Counted from the first letter of the stretch, positions 51,755 to 61,553 are shown. The stretch is 64,000 nucleotides of DNA from Pseudoneobacillus rhizosphaerae (GCF_917563885.1 NZ_CAKJTG010000015.1:1-64000), one strand, 5' to 3'. The notes: a model not told the origin generated them from the letters alone. Program-made: numbers and translations.

Positions 51755-52127
51755 TTATGATAGAAGTTTTGGTGGATCCTTATGCTTAGGCACTTTCGAT
51801 GCAATTTACAAATTAAGAGAAATTTTCCCGCCTATTTTTATCATCAGATGCTTAACTACCATTTCATTAGGATCTATTATAATTTTAGATTCGTCATAAA
51901 ATCTACACCTAGAATAACTGTAATTGAAACGAACTTTAGCAGTTTAGCAGTTGAAGAAGGCGTATAATATTTAGTGAAGAAAAACTAGAATTCTTATTAA
52001 AATTCAGCTTTGCTCCCAATAGGAAGTAAAGCTTTTATTATTTAATTATTAACTGTAAAAAAATAATTATTATTTTTGTATACATAATGACCTTTAATTC
52101 GTTTTAGTTGTGAAAGGAGATGAAAAA
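51755..52127. other. Intergenic region upstream of the ECF sigma gene
   Basis: About 370 AT-rich bases with no supported gene. A 61-codon frame at 51782-51967 lacks a binding site. No canonical ECF promoter (TGAAAC/CGTA) could be placed with correct spacing. Confidence 0.45.
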
Positions 52128-52625
52128 TTGAGTAAGCCCTCAAATGAAGAAATAACTAAATTAACTAACAATATATATCAAAAGCTTTGCTCGATGGGGG
52201 CTAATCCAGAAGATGCAAAAGACATTGTTCAAGAATCTCTATATCGAGGATTTCTAAATATTGAAGGTATTAATGCTAAGGCTTTTAGATCATGGCTTTA
52301 CAAGGTTTCTATAAATCAATATTACGATTTGTGTAGAAAAAATAACAAACGTCCAATTATTGAGTTCGAGGATGTTCTGCTGGAACTTGAAGAAAATCAT
52401 GTGGAAGCTACCGTAATTAAACAAGAGGAAAAAGAAGAGTATGAACATGTTTTACAACAATTAAAACCGCTTGAACGACAGTTAATAAAAATGAAGTATG
52501 AAGATGAATATTCGTATAGAGAAATTTCGGAAAAACTAAATTTAAAAGAAAGTAATGTGAAAACCTACTTATATCGTGCTAGGAAAAAGCTTACAAGTCT
52601 ATTTGGGAGGGACCATAATGAATAA
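52128..52625 (+). CDS. ECF-type RNA polymerase sigma factor
   Basis: About 165 residues with region 2 (about 10-75, DAKDIVQESLYRGFLN...FRSWLYKVSINQYYDLCRK) and region 4 (about 105-160, LERQLIKMKYEDEYSYREISEKLNLKESNVKTYLYRARKKL, key HTH). Region 3 is missing, as in group 4 sigma factors. TTG at 52128 is preferred over GTG at 52110, as AAAGGAGATG lies between them. It overlaps the anti-sigma gene by 8 bases. Confidence 0.93.
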   Translation: MSKPSNEEITKLTNNIYQKLCSMGANPEDAKDIVQESLYRGFLNIEGINAKAFRSWLYKVSINQYYDLCRKNNKRPIIEFEDVLLELEENHVEATVIKQEEKEEYEHVLQQLKPLERQLIKMKYEDEYSYREISEKLNLKESNVKTYLYRARKKLTSLFGRDHNE

Positions 52626-53574
52626 TGAACCATTTCAGTCTAATGATATTGAAGGAATTGTTAAAAAAGCAAAAAGGAAAAGTGTGCTGCGAAATATATT
52701 AATCTCTACTATTTCGCTACTTTTTGTAGGGACACTTTTTATATTTATTAACGGGTTGATTGTCGGTAATGCCTATAACAAAGCAGTTGAGGCTAATAGA
52801 TTACTATTTCAAATTTCGGAACCCAATATTAATATTGGAGGAGGAACATTCGATTATAGAATTCTATCGGGAACGTATAGCTACAATAAATATAAAGTAA
52901 TTGGAAATAGAGTAGTCCCATGGGGTAATGATACACGAGAGTTTAATGCATTAGGACATAATAATAAGGGCTCAGCTATATCTGTTTATGATGATGTTAG
53001 CGTCGGTAAGACAGAAGAAGATAAACAGTATTACAACACCACAAATGGACAAAGGACGATGCAATTTTATCATCCATGGTTTGAATATACAAAGATTCAT
53101 AATGATTTAGACTTAATACAAAATGCCCCTGACAATGCGATAATGGAAGTGGCCATCTCTTTTGACCAATCTTATTCAGTAAGTGAAGTACAGGAATTTT
53201 TTAATCTAAAAGATAAAATAACATGGTATAGAATTAATGATTATAACCAGGATGCTAAAGAACAATTAAAAGGTCTTCATAGTTCTGGGGATTCTGCATC
53301 ATTTGTTTACGGTTTTAATGTCACAATGTTAAAAGGCGAAGGAGATATTGTAGCACAGAATGAAGAGGATTTTATAGGTACATTGGAAGAACTAAAAGAC
53401 ACAGGAAATTATAATTATTTTATTGAACCACTTCTAGAAAGTGTGAACCAAAATATGAAAGATGGGATCATCCTTGGTGTTGTAGTAACAGGAACCAAGG
53501 AAGAACTACTAAAGATAAAGCAAAACAACAACATTAGAGCCATATCATTAGGGGCTGTTGCAACAGAATATTAG
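52618..53574 (+). CDS. Membrane anti-sigma factor (Sigma_reg_N/Sigma_reg_C type)
   Basis: 318 residues: a short cytoplasmic N-terminus (about 1-30, DIEGIVKKAKRKSVLRN), one TM helix (about 30-50), and a large extracellular domain (about 60-318) with the Sigma_reg_C-like VAISFDQSYSVSEVQEF and ILGVVVTGTKEELLKI. It would hold the adjacent ECF factor and sense an envelope signal. The ATG overlaps the sigma stop region, typical of coupled pairs. Confidence 0.87.
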   Translation: MNNEPFQSNDIEGIVKKAKRKSVLRNILISTISLLFVGTLFIFINGLIVGNAYNKAVEANRLLFQISEPNINIGGGTFDYRILSGTYSYNKYKVIGNRVVPWGNDTREFNALGHNNKGSAISVYDDVSVGKTEEDKQYYNTTNGQRTMQFYHPWFEYTKIHNDLDLIQNAPDNAIMEVAISFDQSYSVSEVQEFFNLKDKITWYRINDYNQDAKEQLKGLHSSGDSASFVYGFNVTMLKGEGDIVAQNEEDFIGTLEELKDTGNYNYFIEPLLESVNQNMKDGIILGVVVTGTKEELLKIKQNNNIRAISLGAVATEY

Positions 53575-53692
53575 TATTTAATAAGAATCTACTTATTGAG
53601 ACGAACCAATCAACGATTGCAAATAAGTAGGTGGAAACACTTTCCCCTTGCCTGAATATACTGGAATGATTAAAGATTGCGGGGGGGGAACC

Positions 53693-54262
53693 ATGAAAAA
53701 GGCTTGGTCTAACGGTTCTTGTATTAGTGAACAGGAAGTTCATTTAAGTAATGCTATGCGTTTAGCCTGGGAACAACATGTGTATTGGACAAGAATGATA
53801 ATCAATAGCATAGCCTTTAATTTACCTGATTTAGACGCTGTGACCGCACGTCTTCTCCGAAACGCTACAGATATGAGGAATATACTAGCGCCTTTCTATG
53901 GATATATAATTGCTGATACGTTCGGCAAATTAATCAGGGCACATCTGGTCATTGCTGCTGAACTTGTCACTGCTGCAAAAGCAGGCAATCAAAAGGCAGT
54001 AGCAGACACAGAGAAACGTTGGTACGCAAATGGAGCAGAAATTTCTAAATTCCTAAGTAGAATAAATCCTTTTATCTCAGAAAAAGAATTCAGAGACATG
54101 TTTTTTGAACATCTAGCACTTACTAAACATGAGGCAGTATTAATACTCCAAAAGGATTTTAAAGCTAGTATCGATGTATTTGATAAAATTGAGGCGGAAG
54201 CCTTAGAAATGGCAGACACAACAACGATTGCAATTGTGAGACAATTCCTTAGAAGGTTATAA
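53693..54262 (+). CDS. Helical Bacillaceae protein of unknown function
   Basis: 189 residues, all-helical, beginning MKKAWSNGSCISEQEVHLSN. Similar sequences (ISE.EVHLSNALR.LWEQHV.WTRM pattern) are common in Bacillaceae, where some have been labelled acetylglutamate kinase, although no kinase motif is visible (from memory). Four long helices with WEQHVYWTRM, EKRWYANGAEI and HLALTKHEAV suggest a helical bundle, perhaps membrane- or stress-related. The ribosome binding region is an unusual run of eight G (53681-53688) before AACC-ATG. A longer reading starting at 53648 lacks a binding site. Confidence 0.8.
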   Translation: MKKAWSNGSCISEQEVHLSNAMRLAWEQHVYWTRMIINSIAFNLPDLDAVTARLLRNATDMRNILAPFYGYIIADTFGKLIRAHLVIAAELVTAAKAGNQKAVADTEKRWYANGAEISKFLSRINPFISEKEFRDMFFEHLALTKHEAVLILQKDFKASIDVFDKIEAEALEMADTTTIAIVRQFLRRL

Positions 54263-54278
54263 ATTTAAAGATAAGAAG

Positions 54279-54336
54279 ACAGTGCCTGCTCCCAACAATG
54301 TAAATCTTTAACGCATTCGGGTCAGACACTGTTTTT
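54279..54336 (+). terminator. Hairpin terminator built on an ACAGTG repeat
   Basis: ACAGTGCCTG...CCC pairs with GGGTCAGACACTGT, followed by TTTTTT. Similar ACAGTGCCTG/GGGTCAG hairpins are dispersed in Bacillaceae spacers (from memory). It lies 17 bases past the stop. Confidence 0.75.
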
Positions 54337-54425
54337 TCAAAGACCATTAATAGCAGTTGTAACGGATTACTGCTTTCATAGAAACCTATTTTACCTTCAG
54401 GGAGAGTAATGTAAAAGGACTGACC

Positions 54426-54905
54426 CTATTTATGGTACGGTTCACCACGATTTATCCGAAACGCTCGATACACTTGTTCAAGTAAAATCAGCTTCATCAT
54501 TTGATGGGGAAAGGTCATTTTTGAAAAAGACAGCTTCTCATCAGCCCGCTGCAGAACTTCTTTACTTAATCCAAGTGATCCACCTATGACAAAAGCGATT
54601 TTACTCTTTCCATATGTAGCGAGTTTATCTATTGAATCCGCCAGTTCTTCTGAGGATTTCATCTTTCCATCTATCGCTAAGGCAATAACATATGTATCTG
54701 GAGAAATTTTCGCAAGAATTTTTTCCCCTTCCTTTTGCTTCACCTGCTCCATTTCTAACTCACTTAATTGTTCAGGAGCTTTTTCATCAGGTACTTCTAC
54801 TAATTCGATTTTGGCATATACCGTTAATCGTTTCGTGAATTCGTCTATCCCCAGCTTTAAATACTTTTCCTTTAACTTGCCAACAGAAACAATTAAAATA
54901 TTCAC
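54426..54905 (-). CDS. rlmH: 23S rRNA (pseudouridine1915-N3)-methyltransferase RlmH
   Basis: 159 residues of the SPOUT family. The sequence [16 protein letters not shown] opens it and [21 protein letters not shown] and [17 protein letters not shown] are the knot motifs, ending exactly as in B. subtilis RlmH (YydA). It methylates pseudouridine 1915 in helix 69. GTG at 54905 is chosen because it gives the family length; the upstream ATG adds five residues. It lies beside the walRK block as in other Firmicutes. Confidence 0.95.
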   Translation of the reverse strand: MNILIVSVGKLKEKYLKLGIDEFTKRLTVYAKIELVEVPDEKAPEQLSELEMEQVKQKEGEKILAKISPDTYVIALAIDGKMKSSEELADSIDKLATYGKSKIAFVIGGSLGLSKEVLQRADEKLSFSKMTFPHQMMKLILLEQVYRAFRINRGEPYHK

Positions 54906-55002
54906 AATCCACAACCCCATCTATGTTACAAACAGTTTACAAACAACTTATCCACAAAAGTTATACACATATCCACAATTGTTATCCACATCTTGTATGG
55001 GA

Positions 55003-55158
55003 TCACCCGTTCCCTACAATATATACGGCTTCCTTTTGACAATATTCACAGGTTGTTGATAACTTATTTTCCACTTTATTTAACTCTGGGAATGATCCAG
55101 ATTCATCTACTGCAACATCTAATGCCAGCTCAACATGATCTTCACAACTATAAATCAT
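55003..55158 (-). CDS. CxxH/CxxC mini-protein
   Basis: 51 residues, starting MIYSCEDHVELALDVAV and ending CEYCQKEAVYIVGNG. Cys-x2-His and Cys-x2-Cys form a small zinc-binding motif; this is the BA_5709-type CxxH/CxxC family often next to rlmH in Bacillaceae (from memory). ATG at 55158 follows GGGAGG by 7 bases, so the longer frame starting at 55221 is rejected. Function unknown. It lies inside the DnaA-box cluster. Confidence 0.85.
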   Translation of the reverse strand: MIYSCEDHVELALDVAVDESGSFPELNKVENKLSTTCEYCQKEAVYIVGNG

Positions 55159-55238
55159 ATGTTTTCCTCCCATTCCTTTTAGCTTATTATTCCCTAAAAT
55201 TATAAAATATTTTATCCACAAATCATATTAACACTCAA

Positions 55239-55275
55239 GAAAAAAACAGGAAAGTAAATCTTTCCTGTTTTTAAG
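55239..55275. terminator. Bidirectional terminator
   Basis: AAAAACAGGAAAG and CTTTCCTGTTTTT pair around TAAAT. It lies between the htrA-like gene and the mini-protein gene, most likely ending the former. Confidence 0.85.
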
Positions 55276-55334
55276 TTGGTTATGCTATTTATTTTTCAGA
55301 TGTGGATAACTGCTGCGCGCTTCCGCCTTTTGCA

Positions 55335-56558
55335 TTACATTGTTTCTCCACCTAATTTTAATGTAGCTTGTTTTAGTTTTCCATCTCGGTAGAATTTGAT
55401 TTGCATTTGATCTCCAATTTGCTTTTTATTATAAAGATGTTTTCGCAGGTCGATTACATTTCTTATCTCAACACCGTCCATATCAACGATTACATCAAGT
55501 TCTTGTAAACCAGCCTGGGCAGCTGGTGAATTCGGTTCAACATTACGAATAGCTACTCCAAAGTTCACATTTCTTGGAAGCTTTAAAGCTTCTTGTTGGT
55601 AGTAAGAAGGTATTTCCTCCACTGATTTTAGCTCAACACCCATATATGGTCTACGTACTTCACCAAACTTCTCTAAATCCTCAATAATCGGTCGTGCATA
55701 GTCAACAGGAATAGCCAAACCAATCCCTTCAACCTCTTGTTGGGCAATCTTCATCGAGTTAATTCCAATTAGCTGACCATCAAGATTAACGAGGGCACCA
55801 CCGCTATTACCCGGATTTATAGCAGCATCAGTTTGAATTACATCTGCTTGCCAGTCTTCAATTCCATCCTGGTTTATATCGACTGGAATTGTCCGCTCAA
55901 CCCCTGAGATAATACCTTGCGTTACAGAGCCTGAAAAGGTAGGACCTAATGGATTTCCTATCGCAATGGCGGGTTCTCCACGTTTCAAAATTTCAGAGCT
56001 GCCAAATTCTATAATTTTTTTAACATCCTTAGCTGGAATTTCTAGAACAGCTAAATCCGTCCAAATGTCACTCCCAAGTAATCTAGCAGGTAACTTTGTT
56101 CCATCATCAAGGGAAACTTCAAGCTCATTTGCCCCCTCGATAACATGGTGGTTGGTCACTACATAAGCTTTACCGTCAGCTTTTTTATAAATAACCCCAG
56201 ACCCTGTTCCTGCTGCAACAGATTCATCATCTGACCAAAAGCTAGATGTTTGAATATTAGTGATACCTACTACTGCATCTCCCGCTTTATCAACCGCTTT
56301 TATTATTTGAGTATTAATATCTACATTAATACTTTTAGCAGCTGTTACTTGCCCTTCATGTGCTTTTTCATCTGTTTCTTGTAGATAATTATTAGGCTCA
56401 ACCTTATAAGGTAACACATCAAAGTTGGCTAATGTAGGTATCGCGATAATGACTAAGATGGCACCTAATATCGCCCCGACAAGGCTTGCGATGAAAAAGC
56501 CACTTCGATTACCCTTTTGCCGATAACGCCCTTCATAATCCTGATCGTAATAACCCAA
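55335..56558 (-). CDS. htrA: HtrA/DegP-like membrane serine protease
   Basis: 407 residues: short cytoplasmic N-terminus, TM helix (about 20-42), trypsin-like protease domain with the triad His138 (VTNHHVIEGA), Asp168 (WTDLAVL) and Ser252 (GNSGGAL), and a C-terminal PDZ domain (about 310-400). In B. subtilis the homologue at this position is YycK/HtrC; the symbol follows the general family. It degrades misfolded proteins outside the membrane. A terminator and about 255 bases separate it from yycJ upstream. Confidence 0.93.
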   Translation of the reverse strand: MGYYDQDYEGRYRQKGNRSGFFIASLVGAILGAILVIIAIPTLANFDVLPYKVEPNNYLQETDEKAHEGQVTAAKSINVDINTQIIKAVDKAGDAVVGITNIQTSSFWSDDESVAAGTGSGVIYKKADGKAYVVTNHHVIEGANELEVSLDDGTKLPARLLGSDIWTDLAVLEIPAKDVKKIIEFGSSEILKRGEPAIAIGNPLGPTFSGSVTQGIISGVERTIPVDINQDGIEDWQADVIQTDAAINPGNSGGALVNLDGQLIGINSMKIAQQEVEGIGLAIPVDYARPIIEDLEKFGEVRRPYMGVELKSVEEIPSYYQQEALKLPRNVNFGVAIRNVEPNSPAAQAGLQELDVIVDMDGVEIRNVIDLRKHLYNKKQIGDQMQIKFYRDGKLKQATLKLGGETM

Positions 56559-56773
56559 TTGACACCAATCCTTTCTAAACTTCGCACTTCGCTTGCGATT
56601 ATTTTGCCTTCATACCCATAATTATACTCTAACTAATCGGAATTTCTAAAAAAATGCACTGTAAACAGCTGACTTTTTTGCGCCATAATTTGTTTTAAAG
56701 ATGGTTAAAATTAGTTCGGAATGGTATTAAAGTATCTCTATTTTTCACTTGTTCTGTCCGATAAAATCCATAA

Positions 56774-56810
56774 AAAAGAAGAACAGATTATTTCTGCTCT
56801 TCTCAATCAT
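56774..56810 (-). terminator. Terminator of the wal operon
   Basis: GAAGAACAGA and TCTGCTCTTCT pair (one mismatch) around a short loop, with an A run on the left that becomes a T run on the minus strand. It lies just past the yycJ stop. Confidence 0.75.
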
Positions 56811-56814
56811 TCTC

Positions 56815-57609
56815 TTATACAGCTACCAACTTAGTAGGTGTTTTCGGATCCGTATCGTAAAGCTGGAAGGAGTCACCTACTAAAATGCCTGTGCTTTCAA
56901 GCGTTTGCGAAACAGACATTCTTGCCAGTTCCTTCATGTTATTATCTAAGCTTAAATGCGCTAAGTAAATACTTTTTGTATTATCACCAATTACTTCACT
57001 CATAGCTAGAGCGGCATCTTCATTCGACACATGTCCGACATCGCTTAGAATTCTCCGTTTAATACTCCACGGATAACGACCCATTCTTAACATTTGAACA
57101 TCATGATTACTTTCAAATACATAAGCATTTGCATTCTCAATGATTTTCTTCATCCGATCACTAACATAGCCTGTATCAGTAATTAAGACAATCTTCTGCC
57201 CACTATGATGAAAGACGTAGAACATTGGTTCAACGGCATCATGTGATACTCCAAAAGATTGTACGTCCACGGAACCAAAAGATTTTACTGTTTCCATTGG
57301 AAATGTGAATTTCTGATCTATGGCAACCTCACCAATTAATGGATCCATTGCCTTCCACGTTCTTTCATTCGCATAAACTGGTATTCGATACTTTCGGGCT
57401 AATACTCCAATCCCTTTAATATGGTCACTATGCTCATGGGTTACAAAAATAGCAGATAAGTCATCAATTTTCCGATCAATTTGACTAAAGAGACCTTCCA
57501 TTTGCTTCCCACTTAAACCGGCATCTATTAAAAATGATTGTCCTTCTGCTTCCACATAAATGGCATTCCCCGTGCTTCCACTTGCAAGAACACTCAACTT
57601 TAAAGACAT
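56815..57609 (-). CDS. walJ: WalJ/YycJ metallo-beta-lactamase fold hydrolase
   Basis: About 264 residues of the MBL fold, with the metal motif [10 protein letters not shown] (about 58-67) and further His/Asp in the GVSHDAVEP and [10 protein letters not shown] blocks. Family members are 5'-exonuclease-like and linked to cell-division/DNA-replication coordination in streptococci. It opens [16 protein letters not shown], the usual start of the family; the GTG three codons earlier overlaps the end of yycI. Last gene of the walRKHIJ operon. Confidence 0.92.
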   Translation of the reverse strand: MSLKLSVLASGSTGNAIYVEAEGQSFLIDAGLSGKQMEGLFSQIDRKIDDLSAIFVTHEHSDHIKGIGVLARKYRIPVYANERTWKAMDPLIGEVAIDQKFTFPMETVKSFGSVDVQSFGVSHDAVEPMFYVFHHSGQKIVLITDTGYVSDRMKKIIENANAYVFESNHDVQMLRMGRYPWSIKRRILSDVGHVSNEDAALAMSEVIGDNTKSIYLAHLSLDNNMKELARMSVSQTLESTGILVGDSFQLYDTDPKTPTKLVAV

Positions 57610-57618
57610 GTTTCTCAC

Positions 57619-58413
57619 TCACTCCACGTTATTATTTTCTTCGTTGCTTAATTGAATAATTTGCCCTTCAAAAGCGTTGACATATAAGTGTTCTTTATCT
57701 TCTACAACTAAATGCCAAGTAGGGGTTAGTACTTGTGAGGCGGCCAACTGAACTAAAGTAGAATAACCTAACTCAACTTTAGTTATTTTACTTTTTGGCT
57801 TTAATACGCCTTTTTGATAAACCGTTTCAATTGCCTTAATAGCAGGGAGAACTTCTTCTTTCTCTGTTAAATTCTCAATTCCATCTAAAAGGGTTTGTTT
57901 ATAGGAGATAATTTGAAAGTTTTCATTTAAATATAATGTGACCTTCCCATTCATATTTTCATAGAACATCTTATTATCAAACTTTTGATAGAAGGTTATT
58001 GTTTTTAATTGCTCATCCAATTCCCAAAAACCATATTGGTCCCCTAAATAAACATAGGAATTAAGGAAACTTTGTGCCTCAAGAGGATCAAAAGTAGTAC
58101 TTAATGGAACTGGATTTGATAATACACTTTGTATTAATGTTCCATCTACAATAGAAACCATTTGTTCCTTTAATAATTTTAATTCATCTTTATTAAATTC
58201 TTTCGGCTTTGCACTTAAATACTTATCCTTGACCAATTCCCTTGGTAATTCATCAAAGTCTATTTCATCTGTCTTTAGCTTGTCCTCGATAGAGACCTCT
58301 GAGAGAAACTTATACTTATTGGCGTCGCGAATTAGCATGAATTGATACATTAAATAAATATCTAGGATGAGGAAGCAGATAATGAAGATTGTTTTAATCT
58401 TACTCCAATCCAT
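57619..58413 (-). CDS. yycI: WalI/YycI, membrane regulator of WalK
   Basis: 264 residues: one N-terminal TM helix (about 6-24, IKTIFIICFLILDIYLMYQF) and an extracytoplasmic YycI domain. With YycH it restrains WalK. It overlaps yycH by 14 bases, so translation is probably coupled. Position and architecture match Bacillus. Confidence 0.93.
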   Translation of the reverse strand: MDWSKIKTIFIICFLILDIYLMYQFMLIRDANKYKFLSEVSIEDKLKTDEIDFDELPRELVKDKYLSAKPKEFNKDELKLLKEQMVSIVDGTLIQSVLSNPVPLSTTFDPLEAQSFLNSYVYLGDQYGFWELDEQLKTITFYQKFDNKMFYENMNGKVTLYLNENFQIISYKQTLLDGIENLTEKEEVLPAIKAIETVYQKGVLKPKSKITKVELGYSTLVQLAASQVLTPTWHLVVEDKEHLYVNAFEGQIIQLSNEENNNVE

Positions 58414-59722
58414 TACGTCCCCCCCCTAAATAATCGAGTCGAACTTGTCCCCACAATCCATTATATCTATAAAACCATGCTGGCTCCAAGACAATGAGTC
58501 TGGGTTCTTTGGGGTCTTTTCCCATTTTATACCCCAAGGATAAATCCTCTAACAGTTCCAATTGAAAGTCTTTTTGTTTTTCTAAAAAATCAACAATCTG
58601 CCATCCAGAAGGAGTTGAAAGTTCTACCATTTCTGTTCGTAATGGCAAATCAAGGGCGAAGTTTGGTCGTAAATATTTTGTAATTTCACTACGGCCTAAA
58701 ACTTCAATGATTTCAGACATCCCATTCTCATTAAAAACTGGATACCCATCCGTTGTATATAAACGGAAGGTTAGTTGTTGATTCCATTCATCAATCTGGG
58801 CAAACCGATATGGGTCAGTCCAACCTCCGTGTTCATTAATGAAGTCGATTCCCCTCTGGAGAATTTCAACGGAATTTCCGACGAATTCACTTTCTTCCAT
58901 TGGATTCACATAAAATAGTAAATTTTTATTATAAAAAATATTCATCTTACTAGAACCGTCTGTATATTCTTCTCCTTCGTCAATAGGGGATTTTTGCACA
59001 AAGGTTGGATCACTAAATAAAGCATCTTTAAATTTTTCTGATTCGAGATAATCTGGGTAATATTTATACATTACCATCGATGTCTCTGCCTCAGGAAGGA
59101 AAAGAATTCTATCCTTTCTCGGTTCATAAGAGAAATAACGGGGGTATTTGTAAGATCCTTTATAAAAATTTCGATTAAAGGTATTTAAATCTGTACCACT
59201 TACATGACTACTATAAATCTCTTTTTTATCATATGAAACAAAATAAATCGATCCTGTCTCCTTTTGGAGATTTTCCATATTAATAACTATTCGGTCAAAA
59301 TGAAACTTAGGTACGGATTTATCCTCAAAACTTAAAACATTTTTATACAATTCTAGTGGTACTTCCTCGGGAAATAATATTTCGACATTCCCATTACCAT
59401 GTACGAGACTTTTGAAATTTTCAACCTTGTTTGTATAATTTTTGACATCATAAATATTCCACTGACTCATTTCATGGATGACTTTATCTAATTCACTAGT
59501 AGTTTCTGTTCCATAATGTGTATCTTGATAGTGAAAAATCATTTGGTCCGGCTTTATAATCGATTTAATTTCTCTTTTTTCACCAATTGAAACCTCTTGA
59601 ACATATTTAGCATTTTCCATTGTTTCGTAATTAGGCTGATAGGTCCAAAGATTCCACGTTAAAAATGCACTACCAAATACAAGAAGTGTTAAGATTACTG
59701 ACTTAATGTTTTCGTATGTCAT
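58400..59722 (-). CDS. yycH: WalH/YycH, membrane regulator of WalK
   Basis: 440 residues: one N-terminal TM helix (about 5-25, IKSVILTLLVFGSAFLTWNLW) and a long extracytoplasmic YycH domain. ATG at 59722 overlaps the walK stop in an ATGA arrangement, so the upstream TTG frame start is rejected. Third gene of the wal operon. Confidence 0.94.
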   Translation of the reverse strand: MTYENIKSVILTLLVFGSAFLTWNLWTYQPNYETMENAKYVQEVSIGEKREIKSIIKPDQMIFHYQDTHYGTETTSELDKVIHEMSQWNIYDVKNYTNKVENFKSLVHGNGNVEILFPEEVPLELYKNVLSFEDKSVPKFHFDRIVINMENLQKETGSIYFVSYDKKEIYSSHVSGTDLNTFNRNFYKGSYKYPRYFSYEPRKDRILFLPEAETSMVMYKYYPDYLESEKFKDALFSDPTFVQKSPIDEGEEYTDGSSKMNIFYNKNLLFYVNPMEESEFVGNSVEILQRGIDFINEHGGWTDPYRFAQIDEWNQQLTFRLYTTDGYPVFNENGMSEIIEVLGRSEITKYLRPNFALDLPLRTEMVELSTPSGWQIVDFLEKQKDFQLELLEDLSLGYKMGKDPKEPRLIVLEPAWFYRYNGLWGQVRLDYLGGGRNGLE

Positions 59723-61545
59723 GACCAATCATCCTCTTCCGAACGCTCGTAAGGAAGACTGAAGGAGATAACTGTTCCTTTACCTTCTTCACTAGTAGCC
59801 CAAATACCACCGCCATGAGCATTCACCATTTCCTTCGCGATGGCAAGCCCTAAACCAGTTCCACCAAGCTTCCTCGTTCTTGCTTTATCCACACGGAAAA
59901 AACGTTCAAAAATATTATCTATATTTTCGCTTGGAATTCCCACACCTTCATCTGCAATACTAACAATAATAAAATTAAATTCCTCTTCCACACTAAAGGT
60001 TACTTGCCCACCTTCTGGAGAGTACTTCAATGCATTTGAAATAATATTATCTAATACTTGAGTCATTTTATCTACATCAATATCAACAAATATAGGATAT
60101 TCAGGTAGTTTCCTGTTAAAGCTAACATTTTGATTTTTTGTTAATTCGAAACGATCAATAATTCTGTGGAAATACGGTATGAAATTGATCCATTCCTTAG
60201 ATAACAGATAATCCCTACTATCGAGTTTGGATAGTTGTAGTAAATCTGTCACAAGACGAATCATTCGTTCTGTTTCCGTTTGAGTTACCTCTAGGAATTT
60301 TGGAGCAATTTCCTCGTCCTTCCAAGCTCCTTCAGCCAATGCTTCTAAATAACTTCTCATTGTTGTTAAAGGCGTCCTTAATTCATGAGAAACATTTGCT
60401 ACGAATTCACGTCTTTCCATATCAATCTTTTCTTGCTCGGTAATATCATGTAAAACGGTAATTAATCCATTTACAAATCCCGTCTCCTTTTGAATGACAG
60501 AAAAATTTGCTCGGAGAATATAATGTTTACTTTTTGTACTGTAATCTAATATCACTGAATCCTGTTCTTCTAACAAATCCTCAAACGTATAATTTTCTTC
60601 AAGACCAAGTAATGTAACAATCGATTGAGACAGCACTGTTTCACGTGAAACATTTAAGAGTTTTGCAGCTGGTTCGTTGATTAAGATGACTCGTCCTTTT
60701 CGATCTGTTGCAATAACACCATCTGTCATATACGAGAGAACAGAGGATAGCTTTCTTCTTTCGCCCTCCGTGGTAGCTTGTGCTTCCTGAAGTTTTTTCG
60801 TTAAGTTATTAAAGGTTATTGCCAATTGGCCAATTTCATCATATCCATAAACCTTTACTTTCCTTGAAAAATTACCTTTTGTCATCGCAAGTGCCTGTTT
60901 CTTCATATCAGCAATAGGTCTAGTAATCGTTTGAGCTAACAAAACGCCAAGTATGGCAGTAATTGCTAAGGCAATTGCTGTACCAGAAGCCAAAATATTA
61001 TTAATGGTTTTCATTTGACCAAAGATATGTTCAATCTTTGCTACTAAATAAATCGAACCAATGACTTCTCGATTGGATTCAATTGGCCTTGCCAATACCC
61101 AAGTGCGATGCCCCCATTGCTTGTCAATTAGAATTTCACTTTCTTCTTCCTCAAGAACAATAGACCTTTTCACTTTTAGTTCGGTAGTTCTTTGTCCCAC
61201 AATTCCTTGATTATCCGCTTCAGAGGTACCAATAATCTTTAAGGTTCTCGCATCAATCACACGAATTTCTGTAATATCAACTGCATCATAATCTCTTAAA
61301 ATATTTCTAATCGCTTCTTCCATCGTTACATCATCTTTGTCCCGTTCCTTTACCATTTCTTCCTCTATATCATAAGCAAGAAGGTTCACTCTTTCTTTAA
61401 AAGATTGAATGGTATTGGTCAACAATGTTTCCTCTAATTGCCTCACAAAATAAACACCAATAATCTGCATAGCAATGAGGATAAGTAAAACATAAATTAA
61501 CACAAATTTTAAATGGATAGACCGAAAAAAACCAACCTTTTTCAT
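59719..61545 (-). CDS. walK: WalK essential sensor histidine kinase
   Basis: 608 residues: TM1 (about 11-33), an extracytoplasmic Cache-like domain (about 35-180), TM2 (about 184-204), HAMP (about 205-257), PAS (about 262-370, with GVIATDRKGRVILIN), HisKA with phosphoacceptor His387 (FVANVSHELRTPL) and HATPase_c (DNIISNALKYSPEGG, DEGVGIP, GTGLGLAI). It controls autolysins and wall metabolism with WalR. The gene lies 8 bases after walR. Confidence 0.97.
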   Translation of the reverse strand: MKKVGFFRSIHLKFVLIYVLLILIAMQIIGVYFVRQLEETLLTNTIQSFKERVNLLAYDIEEEMVKERDKDDVTMEEAIRNILRDYDAVDITEIRVIDARTLKIIGTSEADNQGIVGQRTTELKVKRSIVLEEEESEILIDKQWGHRTWVLARPIESNREVIGSIYLVAKIEHIFGQMKTINNILASGTAIALAITAILGVLLAQTITRPIADMKKQALAMTKGNFSRKVKVYGYDEIGQLAITFNNLTKKLQEAQATTEGERRKLSSVLSYMTDGVIATDRKGRVILINEPAAKLLNVSRETVLSQSIVTLLGLEENYTFEDLLEEQDSVILDYSTKSKHYILRANFSVIQKETGFVNGLITVLHDITEQEKIDMERREFVANVSHELRTPLTTMRSYLEALAEGAWKDEEIAPKFLEVTQTETERMIRLVTDLLQLSKLDSRDYLLSKEWINFIPYFHRIIDRFELTKNQNVSFNRKLPEYPIFVDIDVDKMTQVLDNIISNALKYSPEGGQVTFSVEEEFNFIIVSIADEGVGIPSENIDNIFERFFRVDKARTRKLGGTGLGLAIAKEMVNAHGGGIWATSEEGKGTVISFSLPYERSEEDDWS

Positions 61546-61553
61546 GTTTCTTG

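Larger units (their letters stand above)
54948..55309. promoter_or_regulatory. DnaA-box cluster
   Basis: Perfect TTATCCACA boxes occur at 54948-54956, 54982-54990 and 55212-55220 (plus) and 55301-55309 (minus). TTATACACA lies at 54961-54969 and ATATCCACA at 54969-54977; near matches lie at about 55042 and 55053. They flank the CxxH/CxxC gene, between rlmH and htrA. DnaA-box clusters near oriC, including one at yydA (rlmH), are described in B. subtilis (from memory). Confidence 0.8.

Noticed and set aside
51782-51967. 61-codon plus-strand frame
   Set aside because: No ribosome binding site; composition looks like translated AT-rich spacer.
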